In this document: piece after piece, positions 7,367 through 16,413 of the stretch
Position numbering within the stretch: position 1 is the stretch's first letter
Layout of the letters: each line of letters opens with the position of its first letter
NCBI GenBank assembly: GCA_016789305.1
Contig: JAEURJ010000002.1
Coordinates: 1 to 64,000 of the forward strand
DNA from: Anaerolineales bacterium
GTDB lineage: Bacteria > Chloroflexota > Anaerolineae > Anaerolineales > Villigracilaceae
Direction: 5' to 3'
Length of the DNA: 64,000 nt
The notes under the pieces: generated by a model
Database searches by the model: none
The model's input: the letters and a program-made list of their open reading frames with translations, nothing else
Told to the model about the DNA's origin: nothing
Position numbers and translations under genes: made by a program

Positions 7367-9204
7367 TACATCACATCCGGTGACTGAATATCCAGCAACC
7401 GCAAGGCATTTTCAATCGTCTGCTTTGCGGCGGCTACCAAGCGCAGACGCCCGTTCCTTGTGCCCTCGTCTTCCGTCTGCATCACATTGACCGCGTGATA
7501 GAACGAGTGGAACGTGTTGGCCAGATCATACGCATACGAAGCCATCACCAGCGGACGATACTCAAGAGCCGCCTGCTCCACGGTCTGCGGGAAGCGCGAG
7601 ATTTGCTCAATGAGTTCGATCTCGTGCTTTGTTAATTCGTAGTCGAAGGTCGAAAGTCGAAGGTCTGACGTTTGACCTTCGACTTTCGACTTCTTTAATA
7701 TAGAATTCGCCCGCACATATGCATTCTGAATATATGGTCCCGTTCGTCCGTCAAAGGACAGCGCTTCATTGACATCGAAGACAATGTCCTTGTTGTTGTC
7801 CACCGAAAGCATGGAATAGGTCAATGCACCCATGCCGATCTGGTAGGCGATCTTCTCGCGTTCCTCGGCGGGGATGTCTGCGCTCTTTTCGGTTTCCACG
7901 GCTAGCACGCGCTTCACCGCTTCATCGGCCACATCCTTGAACAATACCAACCGTCCACGCCGCGCGGACATGGCACCTTCCGGCAGGCTGACGAATCCAT
8001 AACCGAGGTGGAAGCATTTCTCCGATTGCGGGAAGCCCCACAACTTGAGGATCGCAAACGCCTGTTGAAAATGCATCGATTGGCGCGTATCTACCACATA
8101 AATGGAACGGTCCACATGGTATTGCTCGAACTTCACCTTGGCCAAAGCAAGATCTTTTGTTAAATAAAGTGTCGTACCGTCGGATCGCAGGATCACGTTC
8201 GTGCGATATTTTTCCTTGGTCAGCCCAAGCTTTTCATCGATCTTCACGATCACCGCGCCGCCAGTGGGGCGCTCGTCGGTGGCGATGTCCTTTGCGATCA
8301 ACTCGTCCACAATTGCCTTGGAGGGTTCGTCCACTTCGCTCTCGTAGAACCACACATCTATTTTGACGTCGAGCATTTTCAAGACATCGCGCAGTTCGTC
8401 CAGACTCCACTCGCGGGTCACATGCCATAGATTGCGCACATACTCATCGCCTGCATCCCATTTGCGATACATCTCGCGGCGCTCGGCTTCATATTCTTCG
8501 CGCTTTGCGCTTTCTTCGGGGGTTTCGCCCTCTTTCTTTTCCAACATGGCTGTGGCTTCCACATATAGTTTCGCCAGCCATTGTCCGCGCTCATGTATGC
8601 CTTCGGGTTCCTGTCCTTTGTACTTCTTATCGTAGATCCACATCACGGTGATGACACCGAGTCCAAGGTCACCAGGGTACGAGGCGCGGATCGTTTCAAA
8701 GCCCGCGAACTCCACCAGCCTGGCAAGCACTTCGCCCAACAGCGTGTTGCGCGCATGTCCAATATGAAATGAATGGTGGGTGTTTGGCTGGGCATATTCA
8801 ACCATGACCTTTTCATGTTTCGCCGCACCCCGCCCAAAGTTAAGTCCAGATGCGAGTACTTCATCCACCACACGGCGTGCATAATCGGATGTCTTGAAGT
8901 AGACGTTGAGATAGCCCTTCACTGCTTCGATGTGACTGATCCCATCCACGCTTCCGTCCTGAGCGTCAAGTCGAAGGATGCCTTTGACCTGCTCGGCAAT
9001 TTCCTGAGCCTTTTGCGGCACCGGAAGTTTGCTTCCCTTGCCAAGTTTTGCCTCGTTGGCGGCGGTCTGGAAAAAGGATGTGGCAAAACCCCATTCACCG
9101 GCAAAGGGGATTGGCTGCCATTTTAGTTCCGCGAGCGCAATATCGTTGGCTTTGCAGAACTCCTTTATTTTTTCTTCGATGAGTTGTTGTTCTTTTTGAA
9201 ACAT
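7366..9204 (-). CDS. argS: Arginine--tRNA ligase
   Basis: A 612-residue class I aminoacyl-tRNA synthetase that charges tRNA-Arg. The N-terminal additional domain covers about 1-125. The HIGH signature is at 147-150 within 'NTHHSFHIGHARNTLLGE', and the KMSK position is represented by 'AMSARRGRL' near residue 415, as in many ArgRS. The DALR anticodon-binding domain fills the last 120 residues and ends with the usual 'L.LLDIQSPDVM'. An unusual segment of about 20 residues near 505-525 is encoded by an inverted repeat (7649-7690) and appears to be an in-frame insertion. The gene lies downstream of rpsT on the same strand, separated by a terminator. Confidence 0.97.
   Translation of the reverse strand: MFQKEQQLIEEKIKEFCKANDIALAELKWQPIPFAGEWGFATSFFQTAANEAKLGKGSKLPVPQKAQEIAEQVKGILRLDAQDGSVDGISHIEAVKGYLNVYFKTSDYARRVVDEVLASGLNFGRGAAKHEKVMVEYAQPNTHHSFHIGHARNTLLGEVLARLVEFAGFETIRASYPGDLGLGVITVMWIYDKKYKGQEPEGIHERGQWLAKLYVEATAMLEKKEGETPEESAKREEYEAERREMYRKWDAGDEYVRNLWHVTREWSLDELRDVLKMLDVKIDVWFYESEVDEPSKAIVDELIAKDIATDERPTGGAVIVKIDEKLGLTKEKYRTNVILRSDGTTLYLTKDLALAKVKFEQYHVDRSIYVVDTRQSMHFQQAFAILKLWGFPQSEKCFHLGYGFVSLPEGAMSARRGRLVLFKDVADEAVKRVLAVETEKSADIPAEEREKIAYQIGMGALTYSMLSVDNNKDIVFDVNEALSFDGRTGPYIQNAYVRANSILKKSKVEGQTSDLRLSTFDYELTKHEIELIEQISRFPQTVEQAALEYRPLVMASYAYDLANTFHSFYHAVNVMQTEDEGTRNGRLRLVAAAKQTIENALRLLDIQSPDVM
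7649..7690. repeat. Inverted repeat inserted in frame within argS
   Basis: GTCGAAAGTCGAAGGTC (7649-7665) is followed after 8 bp by its exact reverse complement (7674-7690). The left arm is preceded by another partial copy of the unit GTCGAAGGTC. The sequence is simple and repetitive, quite unlike the surrounding argS codons, and keeps the reading frame open. Confidence 0.85.
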
Positions 9205-9234
9205 AAGATCACCATGATGGGCGGGACAGATAAC

Positions 9235-9260
9235 AAAAGCGGGAGCCTTTCGACTCCCGC
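9235..9260 (-). terminator. Intrinsic terminator after rpsT
   Basis: On the minus strand GCGGGAG and CTCCCGC form a 7-bp stem around an 8-base loop, followed by TTTTG. It lies in the 65 bp between the rpsT stop and the argS start. Confidence 0.85.
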
Positions 9261-9269
9261 GCTTGTGAC

Positions 9270-9587
9270 TTACTTGGATTTCTTTGTTGAAACTTTTTTC
9301 TTTTTGTCTTCAGCGGTCTTTTCGCTGGGGACAAATGTTGCAAGCTTCTTCATCAGACGGCCCTTGCGGCGCGAGGCGTTGTTGGGGTGAATGACGCCTC
9401 TTTCTGCAGCCTTGTCAAGCATGCTGATTGCCTTCAAAACAGCTTCCTTTGTTTCAGGAGCGCCTTCTGTGAAGGCCTTGCGGGCCTGTGCAACTGCGGT
9501 GCGGGCGGTACCACGGATGGTACGATTGCGAACACGTCGCTTTTCGTTCTGACGATTGCGTTTGATCTGGGACTTAATGTTAGCCAA
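9270..9587 (-). CDS. rpsT: 30S ribosomal protein S20
   Basis: A 105-residue, strongly basic protein with the S20 signature N-terminus 'ANIKSQIKRNRQNEKRRVRN' and the conserved 'GVIHPNNASRRKGRLMKKL' near residues 68-87. It binds 16S rRNA early in assembly of the small subunit. The start codon is TTG, placed 7 bases after a strong GGAGGAAG site; a TTG start is also known for rpsT in enterobacteria, where it takes part in autoregulation. The C-terminal tail is longer and more Lys-rich than usual. Confidence 0.97.
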   Translation of the reverse strand: MANIKSQIKRNRQNEKRRVRNRTIRGTARTAVAQARKAFTEGAPETKEAVLKAISMLDKAAERGVIHPNNASRRKGRLMKKLATFVPSEKTAEDKKKKVSTKKSK

Positions 9588-9665
9588 GGGACTTCCTCCA
9601 AAAAATTCTTACCTTACTTTTTACAACGGCGATGTATTTTACATGAGAGGTGGGCATTTGTCCAG

Positions 9666-10460
9666 TTAATTGATCGGGGTCAATGTAGCGGTTGGCAGGG
9701 TGGTACCTGGCCCGGGTGTAATGGGTGTGCTCGTGGGTGGGCGGGTTGCTGTAGGGGTCACCATATTCACAGGAATTACAAGCGATTGACCGATGAAAAT
9801 ATTGCCGGCTTCGTCGATGGTCGTATTGGCCTTTTTGATTTCTTCCTCGGTGCTGTTGAATTTTGCGGCAATGGCACCTAAAGAATCACCTGCCTGGACT
9901 ACATAATCGATCTTTGTGCCACGCGGAAGGTCAGGCGGGATGGGGGTAATAGTAGGCAACTGATAATCCGGATTTGGGATGAGCAGGACCATACCTGGAA
10001 TAATATTCAGAGTTTCATCAATTCCCAGGGGAAGTTGAGTGGTCGGGTCTACGCCGCGATAAGGATTTAAGGCGATTAGTTTGGCGATACCATCATCCCC
10101 GAGCCCGTATCGTTCGACAAGTAATGCCAGATAATCACCGTCCTGCACTGTGTAATTAAAAGGCGATGCAAATGTAGGGGTAGGGGTAATGGTGGGCGTT
10201 TCTGTTTGAGTGGCTGTCGAAGTCGGAGTGCTGGTATTGGTGACTGTGGAAGTGACTGTCGGCGTGGGGGTTTCGGTGGCGAACATACGTGCAATGGGTT
10301 TTCCCGGCTGGCTGAGCCACACGATCAGCAAAATGACACCGCCAAGCAATAAAATGCCGGCGATGATATACACGAGGTTTGGATTGTTACGGTTTCTGCG
10401 TTTTTTGAATGAATTGATCACGTCAGCAGAAGTAGGTGAAAGTGGCGGTCTGTTATTCAT
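9666..10460 (-). CDS. Membrane-anchored protein with two LysM domains
   Basis: A 264-residue protein with a basic cytoplasmic N-terminus (about 1-28), one membrane segment (about 29-50), and a Thr/Pro/Ser-rich stalk (about 62-97). Two LysM domains follow: one around 'YTVQDGDYLALLVERYGLGD' (about 102-160) and one around 'YVVQAGDSLGAIAAKF' (about 183-232). A second Thr/Pro tail ends the protein. LysM domains bind N-acetylglucosamine polymers such as peptidoglycan. No catalytic domain is present, so it probably holds or organises the cell envelope. Confidence 0.88.
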   Translation of the reverse strand: MNNRPPLSPTSADVINSFKKRRNRNNPNLVYIIAGILLLGGVILLIVWLSQPGKPIARMFATETPTPTVTSTVTNTSTPTSTATQTETPTITPTPTFASPFNYTVQDGDYLALLVERYGLGDDGIAKLIALNPYRGVDPTTQLPLGIDETLNIIPGMVLLIPNPDYQLPTITPIPPDLPRGTKIDYVVQAGDSLGAIAAKFNSTEEEIKKANTTIDEAGNIFIGQSLVIPVNMVTPTATRPPTSTPITPGPGTTLPTATLTPIN

Positions 10461-10580
10461 TTATCTTTTCCTTTATTTTGCGCATTGATGCTGATACAAG
10501 ACTTCCCTTGTTGCGCTGTTTCGAAAATAATTCTACCTGAAAACTGGGGGTTGTGCGTGGGCGGTTTAGGATGGGGATAT

Positions 10581-10620
10581 AAAAAGAGGATGGAGAAATT
10601 CCATTCTCCATCCTCTTTTT
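10581..10620 (-). terminator. Intrinsic terminator, uvrA
   Basis: A 17-bp stem (AAAAAGAGGATGGAGAA with its complement) around a 6-base loop ends in a T-run on either strand. It lies 8 bp beyond the uvrA stop, between uvrA and the LysM gene. Confidence 0.9.
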
Positions 10621-10628
10621 ATTCGTTC

Positions 10629-13505
10629 CTATGATTTCATGTGGGCTTTTAGGTATTTTCCGGTATAAGATTCTTTGACTTTCATCACCTGTTCCGGCGT
10701 GCCCTCCGCGAGGATCTCGCCGCCGCGATCGCCGCCTTCAGGGCCAAGGTCGATCAGCCAGTCCGCCACTTTGATGATATCGAGATTGTGTTCGATGATC
10801 AGCACGGAGTTACCTGTGTCCACCAGTCGCTGCAACACCTCGATCAACTTGTGAACATCCGCTGCGTGCAACCCGACAGAGGGTTCATCCAATACATACA
10901 GAGTTCGGCCTGTGGCCCGGCGCGATAACTCCTTCGAAAGCTTCACGCGCTGCGCCTCGCCGCCGGATAGAGTGGTGGCAGCCTGACCCACACGCACATA
11001 TCCAAGCCCCACTTCCTGCAACAATTTCAATTTATTCTGCATTTGCGGATAATTTTGAAATTCACCAAGTGCGTGATCCACAGTCATGTCCAGCACATCA
11101 GCGATGGAATACTGATCGCGGAACAGCACCTGCAGGGTCTCACGGTTGAAGCGCTTGCCGTGGCACACGTCACAGGGCACATACACATCGGGCAGGAACT
11201 GCATTTCGATGCGCAACTCGCCCTGTCCCTGACACGCCTCGCAACGTCCGCCGTGCACGTTGAAAGAGAAGCGCCCGGGTTTGTATCCGCGCACTTTGCT
11301 TTCAGGCAGCTCGGCAAACAATTTGCGGATTTCATCAAATAAACCGGTGTATGTTCCGGGATTGGAACGCGGCGTGCGCCCGATGGGGGATTGGTCGATG
11401 TTAATGATCTTATCGAGATGTTCGATGCCTTCGATCGTTTCATGCTCGCCGGCTTGAGTCCGTGCACCCATTAATTGAGCCGCGAGTTCGCTATATAAAA
11501 TGTCGCTCATCAACGTGGATTTGCCCGAACCCGATACGCCCGTGATACATACCAACTTTCCAAGCGGGATCGAGACATTCACACCCTTCAAATTATTCGC
11601 CGTTGCGTTCACGATCTTGAGGAATTTGCCGTTTCCTTCGCGCCTCTTTTTCGGGACCTCAACATGCTTGCGCCCCGAGAGGTAGGCACCTGTCAAAGAC
11701 TTTGGGTGCGCCAAAATCTGCTTCGGTGTTCCCTCGGCGATGACTTGTCCGCCGTGCTCACCGGCAAACGGACCGAGGTCGATCACCCAATCGGCTTCGA
11801 GAATGGTTTCGTCATCATGCTCGACGATCAGCACGGTGTTGCCGAGATCACGCAGCCCTTTGAGGGTTTCCAGCAGTCTCGAATTGTCGCGCGGATGCAG
11901 CCCGATGGACGGTTCGTCCAAAACATACAACACGCCGACGAGCCGCGAGCCGACCTGTGTGGCGAGACGAATACGCTGTGCTTCACCGCCCGATAAACTT
12001 ACAGCAGAACGGTTCAGCGTCAAGTAATCCAAGCCGACATTGACGAGGAAGGATAATCTTTCACTGATCTCTTTAATAACCCGTTCCGCAATGGCTTTTT
12101 GTTTGGAAGTCAGCGGGGAATTCTTGCCTGCGATCTTCCTGGCCCAATCCAGGGTTTGCAGAACGGGCCATGAGTTGGCTTCGACGATGTTGACGCCATC
12201 CACAGTTACGGCCAGCGCAGCGGGATTAAGTCTCCTGCCGCCACAACTCGGGCAGGGACGATCAGACATGTATTCGCTGATCTTTTCGCGCATCCATTCT
12301 GAATTGGTTTCGCGATAACGCCGCTCGAGATTTGTGATCACACCTTCAAACGCACGGGTGAATTTGAATTCACTTCCGTTCGTGTTTTTATAGGTCATTT
12401 GGATTTGTTTTTCGCCGGTGCCGTACAAAACGAGTTTCAACTGTTCCTTCGTTAAATCCTTAACCGGCTTATCCATGTCGATCTTGTAGGCGTTACATGC
12501 ACCTTGTAAAGATTGCCAATAATAGCCGCCTTCTTCACGCGGACCCCACTCCGAGGTGATGATCGCTCCCTCGTTCAGAGACAGCTCCCGGTCCGGCAGG
12601 ATGCGATCCGGGTCGATTTCCAATTTCGAGCCGAGTCCCTGACAATCCGGGCAGGCACCTTGCGGTGTGTTGAAGGAGAAGGTGCGCGGCTCGACTTCCG
12701 AAATGCTCACGCCGTGTTCGGGACAGGCGAGATGCTCGGAGAATTGAATATCCTCTTTTTTATCGACCAGGTTGATGGTGACATATCCTTCGCCAAACTT
12801 CAGCGCGGTTTCAACCGAGTCGGTCAGGCGTGTGCGCGCGGATCGTTTTTCTTCCTTATCCCCTTCATGTGAAATGACGAGGCGGTCGACCACCGCTTCG
12901 ATCGTATGTTGTTTGTATCTATCAAGTTCAAGTTCATCGTCAAGCGATGAAACAGTGCCATCCACGCGAACACGGGTGAAGCCTGCTTTTCGTATTTCTT
13001 CAAAAACAGCTTGATAGGTTCCCTTGCGTGCGCGGACCAGCGGCGAAAGAATGAGAATGCGTGAACCCTCGGGAAGTTTTTCGATGCGGTCTACAATTTC
13101 CTGCGCAGATTGTTTGACCACTTCGCGTCCACAGGTGGGGCAATGCGGGATGCCCGCGCGTGCAAACAACAAACGCATGTAATCATAAATTTCAGTGACA
13201 GTCCCCACCGTGGAGCGGGGATTGTGACTCGTCGATTTTTGGTCGATGGAAACTGCGGGGGAGAGGCCGTCGATGTAATCCACGTCGGGCTTGTCCATCT
13301 GCCCGATGAACTGGCGCGCATACGCGGAAAGCGACTCGACATAACGCCTCTGGCCTTCGGCGAAGATTGTATCGAACGCCAATGAAGATTTGCCTGAACC
13401 CGATAGCCCGGTAAGCACCACCAGCTTGTCGCGCGGGATTTCGACGGTGATGTTTTTTAAATTATGGACGCGCGCGCCCACGACACGAATTTTGTTGGAT
13501 GACAT
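10629..13505 (-). CDS. uvrA: Excinuclease ABC subunit UvrA
   Basis: A 958-residue damage-recognition subunit of nucleotide excision repair. Two ABC modules are complete: Walker A motifs '[14 protein letters not shown]' (about 33-46) and '[14 protein letters not shown]' (about 650), and two signature motifs '[12 protein letters not shown]' and '[12 protein letters not shown]'. Zinc-binding Cys pairs are seen at 'CPTCGREV', 'CPEHG'/'CPDCQGLG', 'CPSCGGRR' and '[10 protein letters not shown]'/'CDVCHGKRF'. Length and layout match the standard bacterial enzyme. An AGGAG site precedes the ATG. It is a single gene with its own terminator. Confidence 0.98.
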   Translation of the reverse strand: MSSNKIRVVGARVHNLKNITVEIPRDKLVVLTGLSGSGKSSLAFDTIFAEGQRRYVESLSAYARQFIGQMDKPDVDYIDGLSPAVSIDQKSTSHNPRSTVGTVTEIYDYMRLLFARAGIPHCPTCGREVVKQSAQEIVDRIEKLPEGSRILILSPLVRARKGTYQAVFEEIRKAGFTRVRVDGTVSSLDDELELDRYKQHTIEAVVDRLVISHEGDKEEKRSARTRLTDSVETALKFGEGYVTINLVDKKEDIQFSEHLACPEHGVSISEVEPRTFSFNTPQGACPDCQGLGSKLEIDPDRILPDRELSLNEGAIITSEWGPREEGGYYWQSLQGACNAYKIDMDKPVKDLTKEQLKLVLYGTGEKQIQMTYKNTNGSEFKFTRAFEGVITNLERRYRETNSEWMREKISEYMSDRPCPSCGGRRLNPAALAVTVDGVNIVEANSWPVLQTLDWARKIAGKNSPLTSKQKAIAERVIKEISERLSFLVNVGLDYLTLNRSAVSLSGGEAQRIRLATQVGSRLVGVLYVLDEPSIGLHPRDNSRLLETLKGLRDLGNTVLIVEHDDETILEADWVIDLGPFAGEHGGQVIAEGTPKQILAHPKSLTGAYLSGRKHVEVPKKRREGNGKFLKIVNATANNLKGVNVSIPLGKLVCITGVSGSGKSTLMSDILYSELAAQLMGARTQAGEHETIEGIEHLDKIINIDQSPIGRTPRSNPGTYTGLFDEIRKLFAELPESKVRGYKPGRFSFNVHGGRCEACQGQGELRIEMQFLPDVYVPCDVCHGKRFNRETLQVLFRDQYSIADVLDMTVDHALGEFQNYPQMQNKLKLLQEVGLGYVRVGQAATTLSGGEAQRVKLSKELSRRATGRTLYVLDEPSVGLHAADVHKLIEVLQRLVDTGNSVLIIEHNLDIIKVADWLIDLGPEGGDRGGEILAEGTPEQVMKVKESYTGKYLKAHMKS

Positions 13506-13554
13506 GTTTCTCCTGTTACGGAAACCTATTTTAGCACAAATGTTTTATATATAA

Positions 13555-13606
13555 AATACCCAGTCTCAAAGTGCGCTTTTCAACGCGCACTTTGAGACTG
13601 AATTGG
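13555..13606 (-). terminator. Long hairpin terminator after the CNNM/CorC gene
   Basis: CAGTCTCAAAGTGCGC (13561-13576) and its exact complement (13585-13600) form a 16-bp stem with an 8-base loop; flanking ATACCC and GGGTAT extend the pairing past a small internal loop. On the minus strand it is followed by TATTTTATAT, placing it as terminator of the gene ending at 13629. Confidence 0.75.
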
Positions 13607-13628
13607 GTATAAAAGTGACAGTCCAGGG

Positions 13629-14924
13629 TTAGCTGGCGGCAACTCTTGGGGGGAGTGTGGTAACCAACACTTTATCAACGCGCCGTCCATCCATGTCCAT
13701 GACTTCAAAGCGAAGATCATGCCACTCGAAACGGTCAGAAGCTTGAGGCAGGCGTCCGAGCGAGACCATGATAAATCCGCTCAAAGTTTCGTATTCGTCT
13801 TCATGGGGAAGCGCATCCAGGCTGAAGATTTCCTTGAACTCGTCCACTTCCAACATTCCATCCAGCAGCCAGGAGCCATCCTGTCTTTGTGTGGCTTGTG
13901 GTTCTTCAATTTCGATCTCGCCGACGATCTCTTCGAGAATATCATTAATGGTGATGAGTCCCTGCACGCCGCCGAATTCATCGATCACCAAAAGCAGCTC
14001 GGTACCTTTTTCCTTGAAGATCTCAAGGGCACGGGATGCGAACATTGTTTCCGGGATAAAGAACGCGGGTTTGAGCTGGTCTTTGAGACTGATCTCGTTT
14101 CCCGAAAGACTTTGTACAAGCAGGTCGCGTGATTTGACAATCCCTAAAATGGTTTCGAGAGAGTCTTGTCGAACCGGAAAGCGGGAATAATCGCTTTCTG
14201 CGATTTTTGTGCGGATGTCATCAATGGTGTCATCGATATCCAGCCAGACGATCTCAGTCCGCGGTGTCATTAATGAATAAACCCGCTGGTCGCTCAAACT
14301 GAAAATGCCTTCGACCATGTCCTGTTCGGCTTCGTCGAATACGCCGGCCTGGGTGCCCTGACTGATCAGCATTTGAAGTTCTTCCTCCGTAATGGGCGGT
14401 TCGGAGGAAGCCTTCATTCCCATCGCGCGAAGAATAAAATTGGTTGCCGCACTCATGAGTTTGATCAAGGGAGAAAAAACCCTGGATAGAAAAAACATGG
14501 GGCCAGCCACAACACGTGCAATTCTTTCCGGGCTGTGCAGCCCGAGTCTCTTTGGGACCAATTCGCCCAGCCAAAGAGACAGGACGGTGATTGTCACGAC
14601 GACGACCCCAAGCCCAATCGATTCGCTGTACTGGGACAGATACGGTATTTTTTGGATAACCTTTGCAAGCGCTTCGGCAATGGTGGCACCGCCGACGGCA
14701 CCTGCCAGAACGCCAATTAAAGTGATACCTATTTGCGTTGTGGAAAGGAAGGTGTTTGGATCTTCAATTAATTTAAGAGCCAGCGCGGAGGATTTATCCC
14801 CTTCGCCTGCTTTTTGCTGTAAACGTGCTTTTCGTGACGCGACCAGTGCGGCTTCCGACATGGCCAGAATTGCATTGACCAGGATCAGCACCAGGATCAT
14901 CACTATTTCATTACCAACGCTCAT
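13629..14924 (-). CDS. CNNM/CBS/CorC-HlyC domain membrane protein (hemolysin C family)
   Basis: A 431-residue protein of the DUF21-CBS family, which includes magnesium and cobalt transport proteins and proteins once called hemolysins. The CNNM membrane domain with about three or four helices covers residues 1-185. Two CBS domains follow (about 205-330, with 'SLMTPRTEIVWLDIDDT' and 'GLITINDILEEIVGEIE'), and a CorC/HlyC transporter-associated domain ends the protein (about 345-425). Members export divalent metal ions, mostly Mg, but the substrate here cannot be read from the sequence. Single gene with its own terminator. Confidence 0.92.
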   Translation of the reverse strand: MSVGNEIVMILVLILVNAILAMSEAALVASRKARLQQKAGEGDKSSALALKLIEDPNTFLSTTQIGITLIGVLAGAVGGATIAEALAKVIQKIPYLSQYSESIGLGVVVVTITVLSLWLGELVPKRLGLHSPERIARVVAGPMFFLSRVFSPLIKLMSAATNFILRAMGMKASSEPPITEEELQMLISQGTQAGVFDEAEQDMVEGIFSLSDQRVYSLMTPRTEIVWLDIDDTIDDIRTKIAESDYSRFPVRQDSLETILGIVKSRDLLVQSLSGNEISLKDQLKPAFFIPETMFASRALEIFKEKGTELLLVIDEFGGVQGLITINDILEEIVGEIEIEEPQATQRQDGSWLLDGMLEVDEFKEIFSLDALPHEDEYETLSGFIMVSLGRLPQASDRFEWHDLRFEVMDMDGRRVDKVLVTTLPPRVAAS

Positions 14925-15131
14925 GTTTTCCTTTTTAATAATTCCTGTATAAATTCTAAAATGAACTTAAATCGATAACACCGCGAACGATCTTCGCGGA
15001 TTGAAACTTCCATCCTTTGATGAATGAACTTTGGGGAAATGTTCGGGGAGTTTACGTAGGTCGGTTTCTATGGGAATTTCAGACATGATGTTTATTGCAA
15101 AATGATTTTCGTCCCTTATTGTACCTGAAAG
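14925..15131. other. Intergenic region with a hairpin and a doubtful 39-codon ORF
   Basis: The region between the CNNM gene and the small membrane protein holds a 7-bp hairpin CCGCGAA/TTCGCGG around 14990-15008. A 39-codon minus-strand ORF runs from 15086 to 14967 but has no ribosome site and no recognisable features, so I do not call it a gene. Nothing else is visible. Confidence 0.5.
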
Positions 15132-15278
15132 TTACTTCTTTTTCTCGATTTTATTTTCAATGTCCTTTAATCGACGGTTTATTCGCGCATACCCTCTTGC
15201 AATGACCACAGGAATGATAATGACCAATGCAACCAGGGTGCAGACGATGCCTGCCTCTAAAAAGCTAATTCGGAACAT
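15132..15278 (-). CDS. Small membrane protein (48 residues) coupled to selD
   Basis: An ORF of 48 residues whose ATG begins two bases after the selD stop codon, so it is very likely translated together with selD. The first 27 residues hold one strong hydrophobic segment containing 'GIVCTLVALVIIIPVVIA'; the rest is a charged, helical tail 'RINRRLKDIENKIEKKK' that could form a short coiled coil on the cytoplasmic side. I do not recognise a family. It could be a membrane-associated accessory peptide, but any link to selenium use is based on position only. Confidence 0.6.
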   Translation of the reverse strand: MFRISFLEAGIVCTLVALVIIIPVVIARGYARINRRLKDIENKIEKKK

Positions 15279-15280
15279 CC

Positions 15281-16339
15281 TTATCGGACCTCAATTCCTT
15301 TGCCGTCACGAACCTCACCGATCATCCAAACGGGTTGGTGAAGCGCCTCTGCCCGGATTTGGAATTCGGCCAGCTTTTCCTTTGGCACGCCCAGCAAAAG
15401 TCCGCCACTGGTTTGTGGATCAAAGAGCAGCATCTGGGAAGCTTCGTCCAAATTCTGGTCAAATCTTACATTCGCTTCAAAATACTTTTTGTTATCGAAG
15501 GCACCGCCGGGGAAGATTCCTTTTTCGGCGTACCTGCGTGCTCCGCTTAAGAAGGGGAGCTTTGTATTTTCGATGGAAAGTAAAACGCCTGAGGCATCCG
15601 CCATTTCCATGCCGTGGCCCAGCAGGCCGAACCCGGTGATGTCTGTTCCGCCGCGCAGATCGAATTCATTTGCGAGTTGACCGGCAGTTCTATTCAATTT
15701 CGACATCCACTCAATGGCTTCCTTGACGTGAGACTCTTCGGCCTTTTCCTGCTTAAGCGCGGTTGTGGTGACACCGCCGCCGAGCGGTTTTGTGAGGACC
15801 AGTGCATCGCCAATTTTGAGTCCGCCTTTGCTCATCATCTTTCGCGGATCGACAAACCCGATCACGACCAAACCGAATTTTGGTTCTTTATCTTTGACAG
15901 TGTGTCCACCTGCGATCACTACACCGGCTTCACGTGCCTTCTCCGCACCGCCACGGATGATCTCGCTGGAAATTTCTGGCGGCAGGTTGTCAGGTAACGC
16001 TGCAATATTCAATGCAAGGAAAGGCTGTCCGCCCATCGCATACACATCGGACATGCTGTTTGCTGCCGCAATTGCGCCGTATTCATAGGGGGTATCCACC
16101 ACCGGGGTGAAGAAATCCGTGGTCACCACAATTGCCTTGTCCTCGCTTAAACGCCAAACGGCCGCGTCATCCGGGGATGTCAGACCAACCAACAGGTCCG
16201 GATGCGAGGCGGGATCGAAGATATCCTTGATGGGACGCAGAACCTGCGTCAGCGCATCAGCGCTTAGTTTGGACGCTCAACCGGCGCACGCTGAAAGCGT
16301 GGTCAGGCGGATTTCGCGTCCCGTTTGCGGAATCGGCAT
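15281..16339 (-). CDS. selD: Selenide, water dikinase, a selenoprotein (UGA at codon 21)
   Basis: SelD makes selenophosphate, the selenium donor for selenocysteine and selenouridine, from selenide and ATP. The reading frame of 352 residues starts at an ATG (16337-16339) behind a strong AAGGAG site and is interrupted only by TGA at 16277-16279, codon 21. That codon falls in the catalytic motif, SACAG-Sec-ASKLSADAL, exactly where other SelD proteins have Cys or Sec before xxK. Downstream the normal features follow: 'VVTTDFFTPVVDTPYEYG', 'GGHTVKDKEPKFG', 'TDITGFGLLGHGMEMA'. A hairpin sits right after the UGA. A plain ORF search would start the gene late, at 16192, and lose the active site. Confidence 0.93.
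16246..16276 (-). promoter_or_regulatory. Candidate bacterial SECIS element
   Basis: Directly after the UGA of selD the minus strand reads GCGTC, seven unpaired bases, AGCGC, loop TGAT, GCGCT, GACGC. The two stems (5 bp each) with a one-sided bulge form a compact hairpin inside the coding sequence, as bacterial SECIS elements do. Position and shape support recoding of UGA by SelB; loop residues were not compared to a model. Confidence 0.6.
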
Positions 16340-16354
16340 TTGTCTCCTTAATGA

Positions 16355-16387
16355 AATGACCAGCAATCTTTTGGATTGCTGGTCATT
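16355..16387 (-). terminator. Intrinsic terminator between the SPFH gene and selD
   Basis: AATGACCAGCAATC pairs with GATTGCTGGTCATT around a short loop of Ts. It lies after the stop of the SPFH gene at 16414 and upstream of the selD start, so selD must have its own promoter or depend on read-through. Confidence 0.8.
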
Positions 16388-16413
16388 ATTTTACCTTATG
16401 GCTTGTTTGAAAA

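Noticed and set aside
14967..15086. 39-codon minus-strand ORF between the CNNM gene and the small membrane protein
   Set aside because: No ribosome site, no recognisable features, and a hairpin lies across its end.
15160..15639. Plus-strand ORF opposite selD
   Set aside because: Low-complexity translation antisense to a conserved enzyme; shadow frame.
15281..16192. selD as a shortened gene starting at 16192
   Set aside because: The upstream frame is SelD-like, has a strong ribosome site and is interrupted only by TGA at the catalytic Sec position, so recoding explains it better than truncation.
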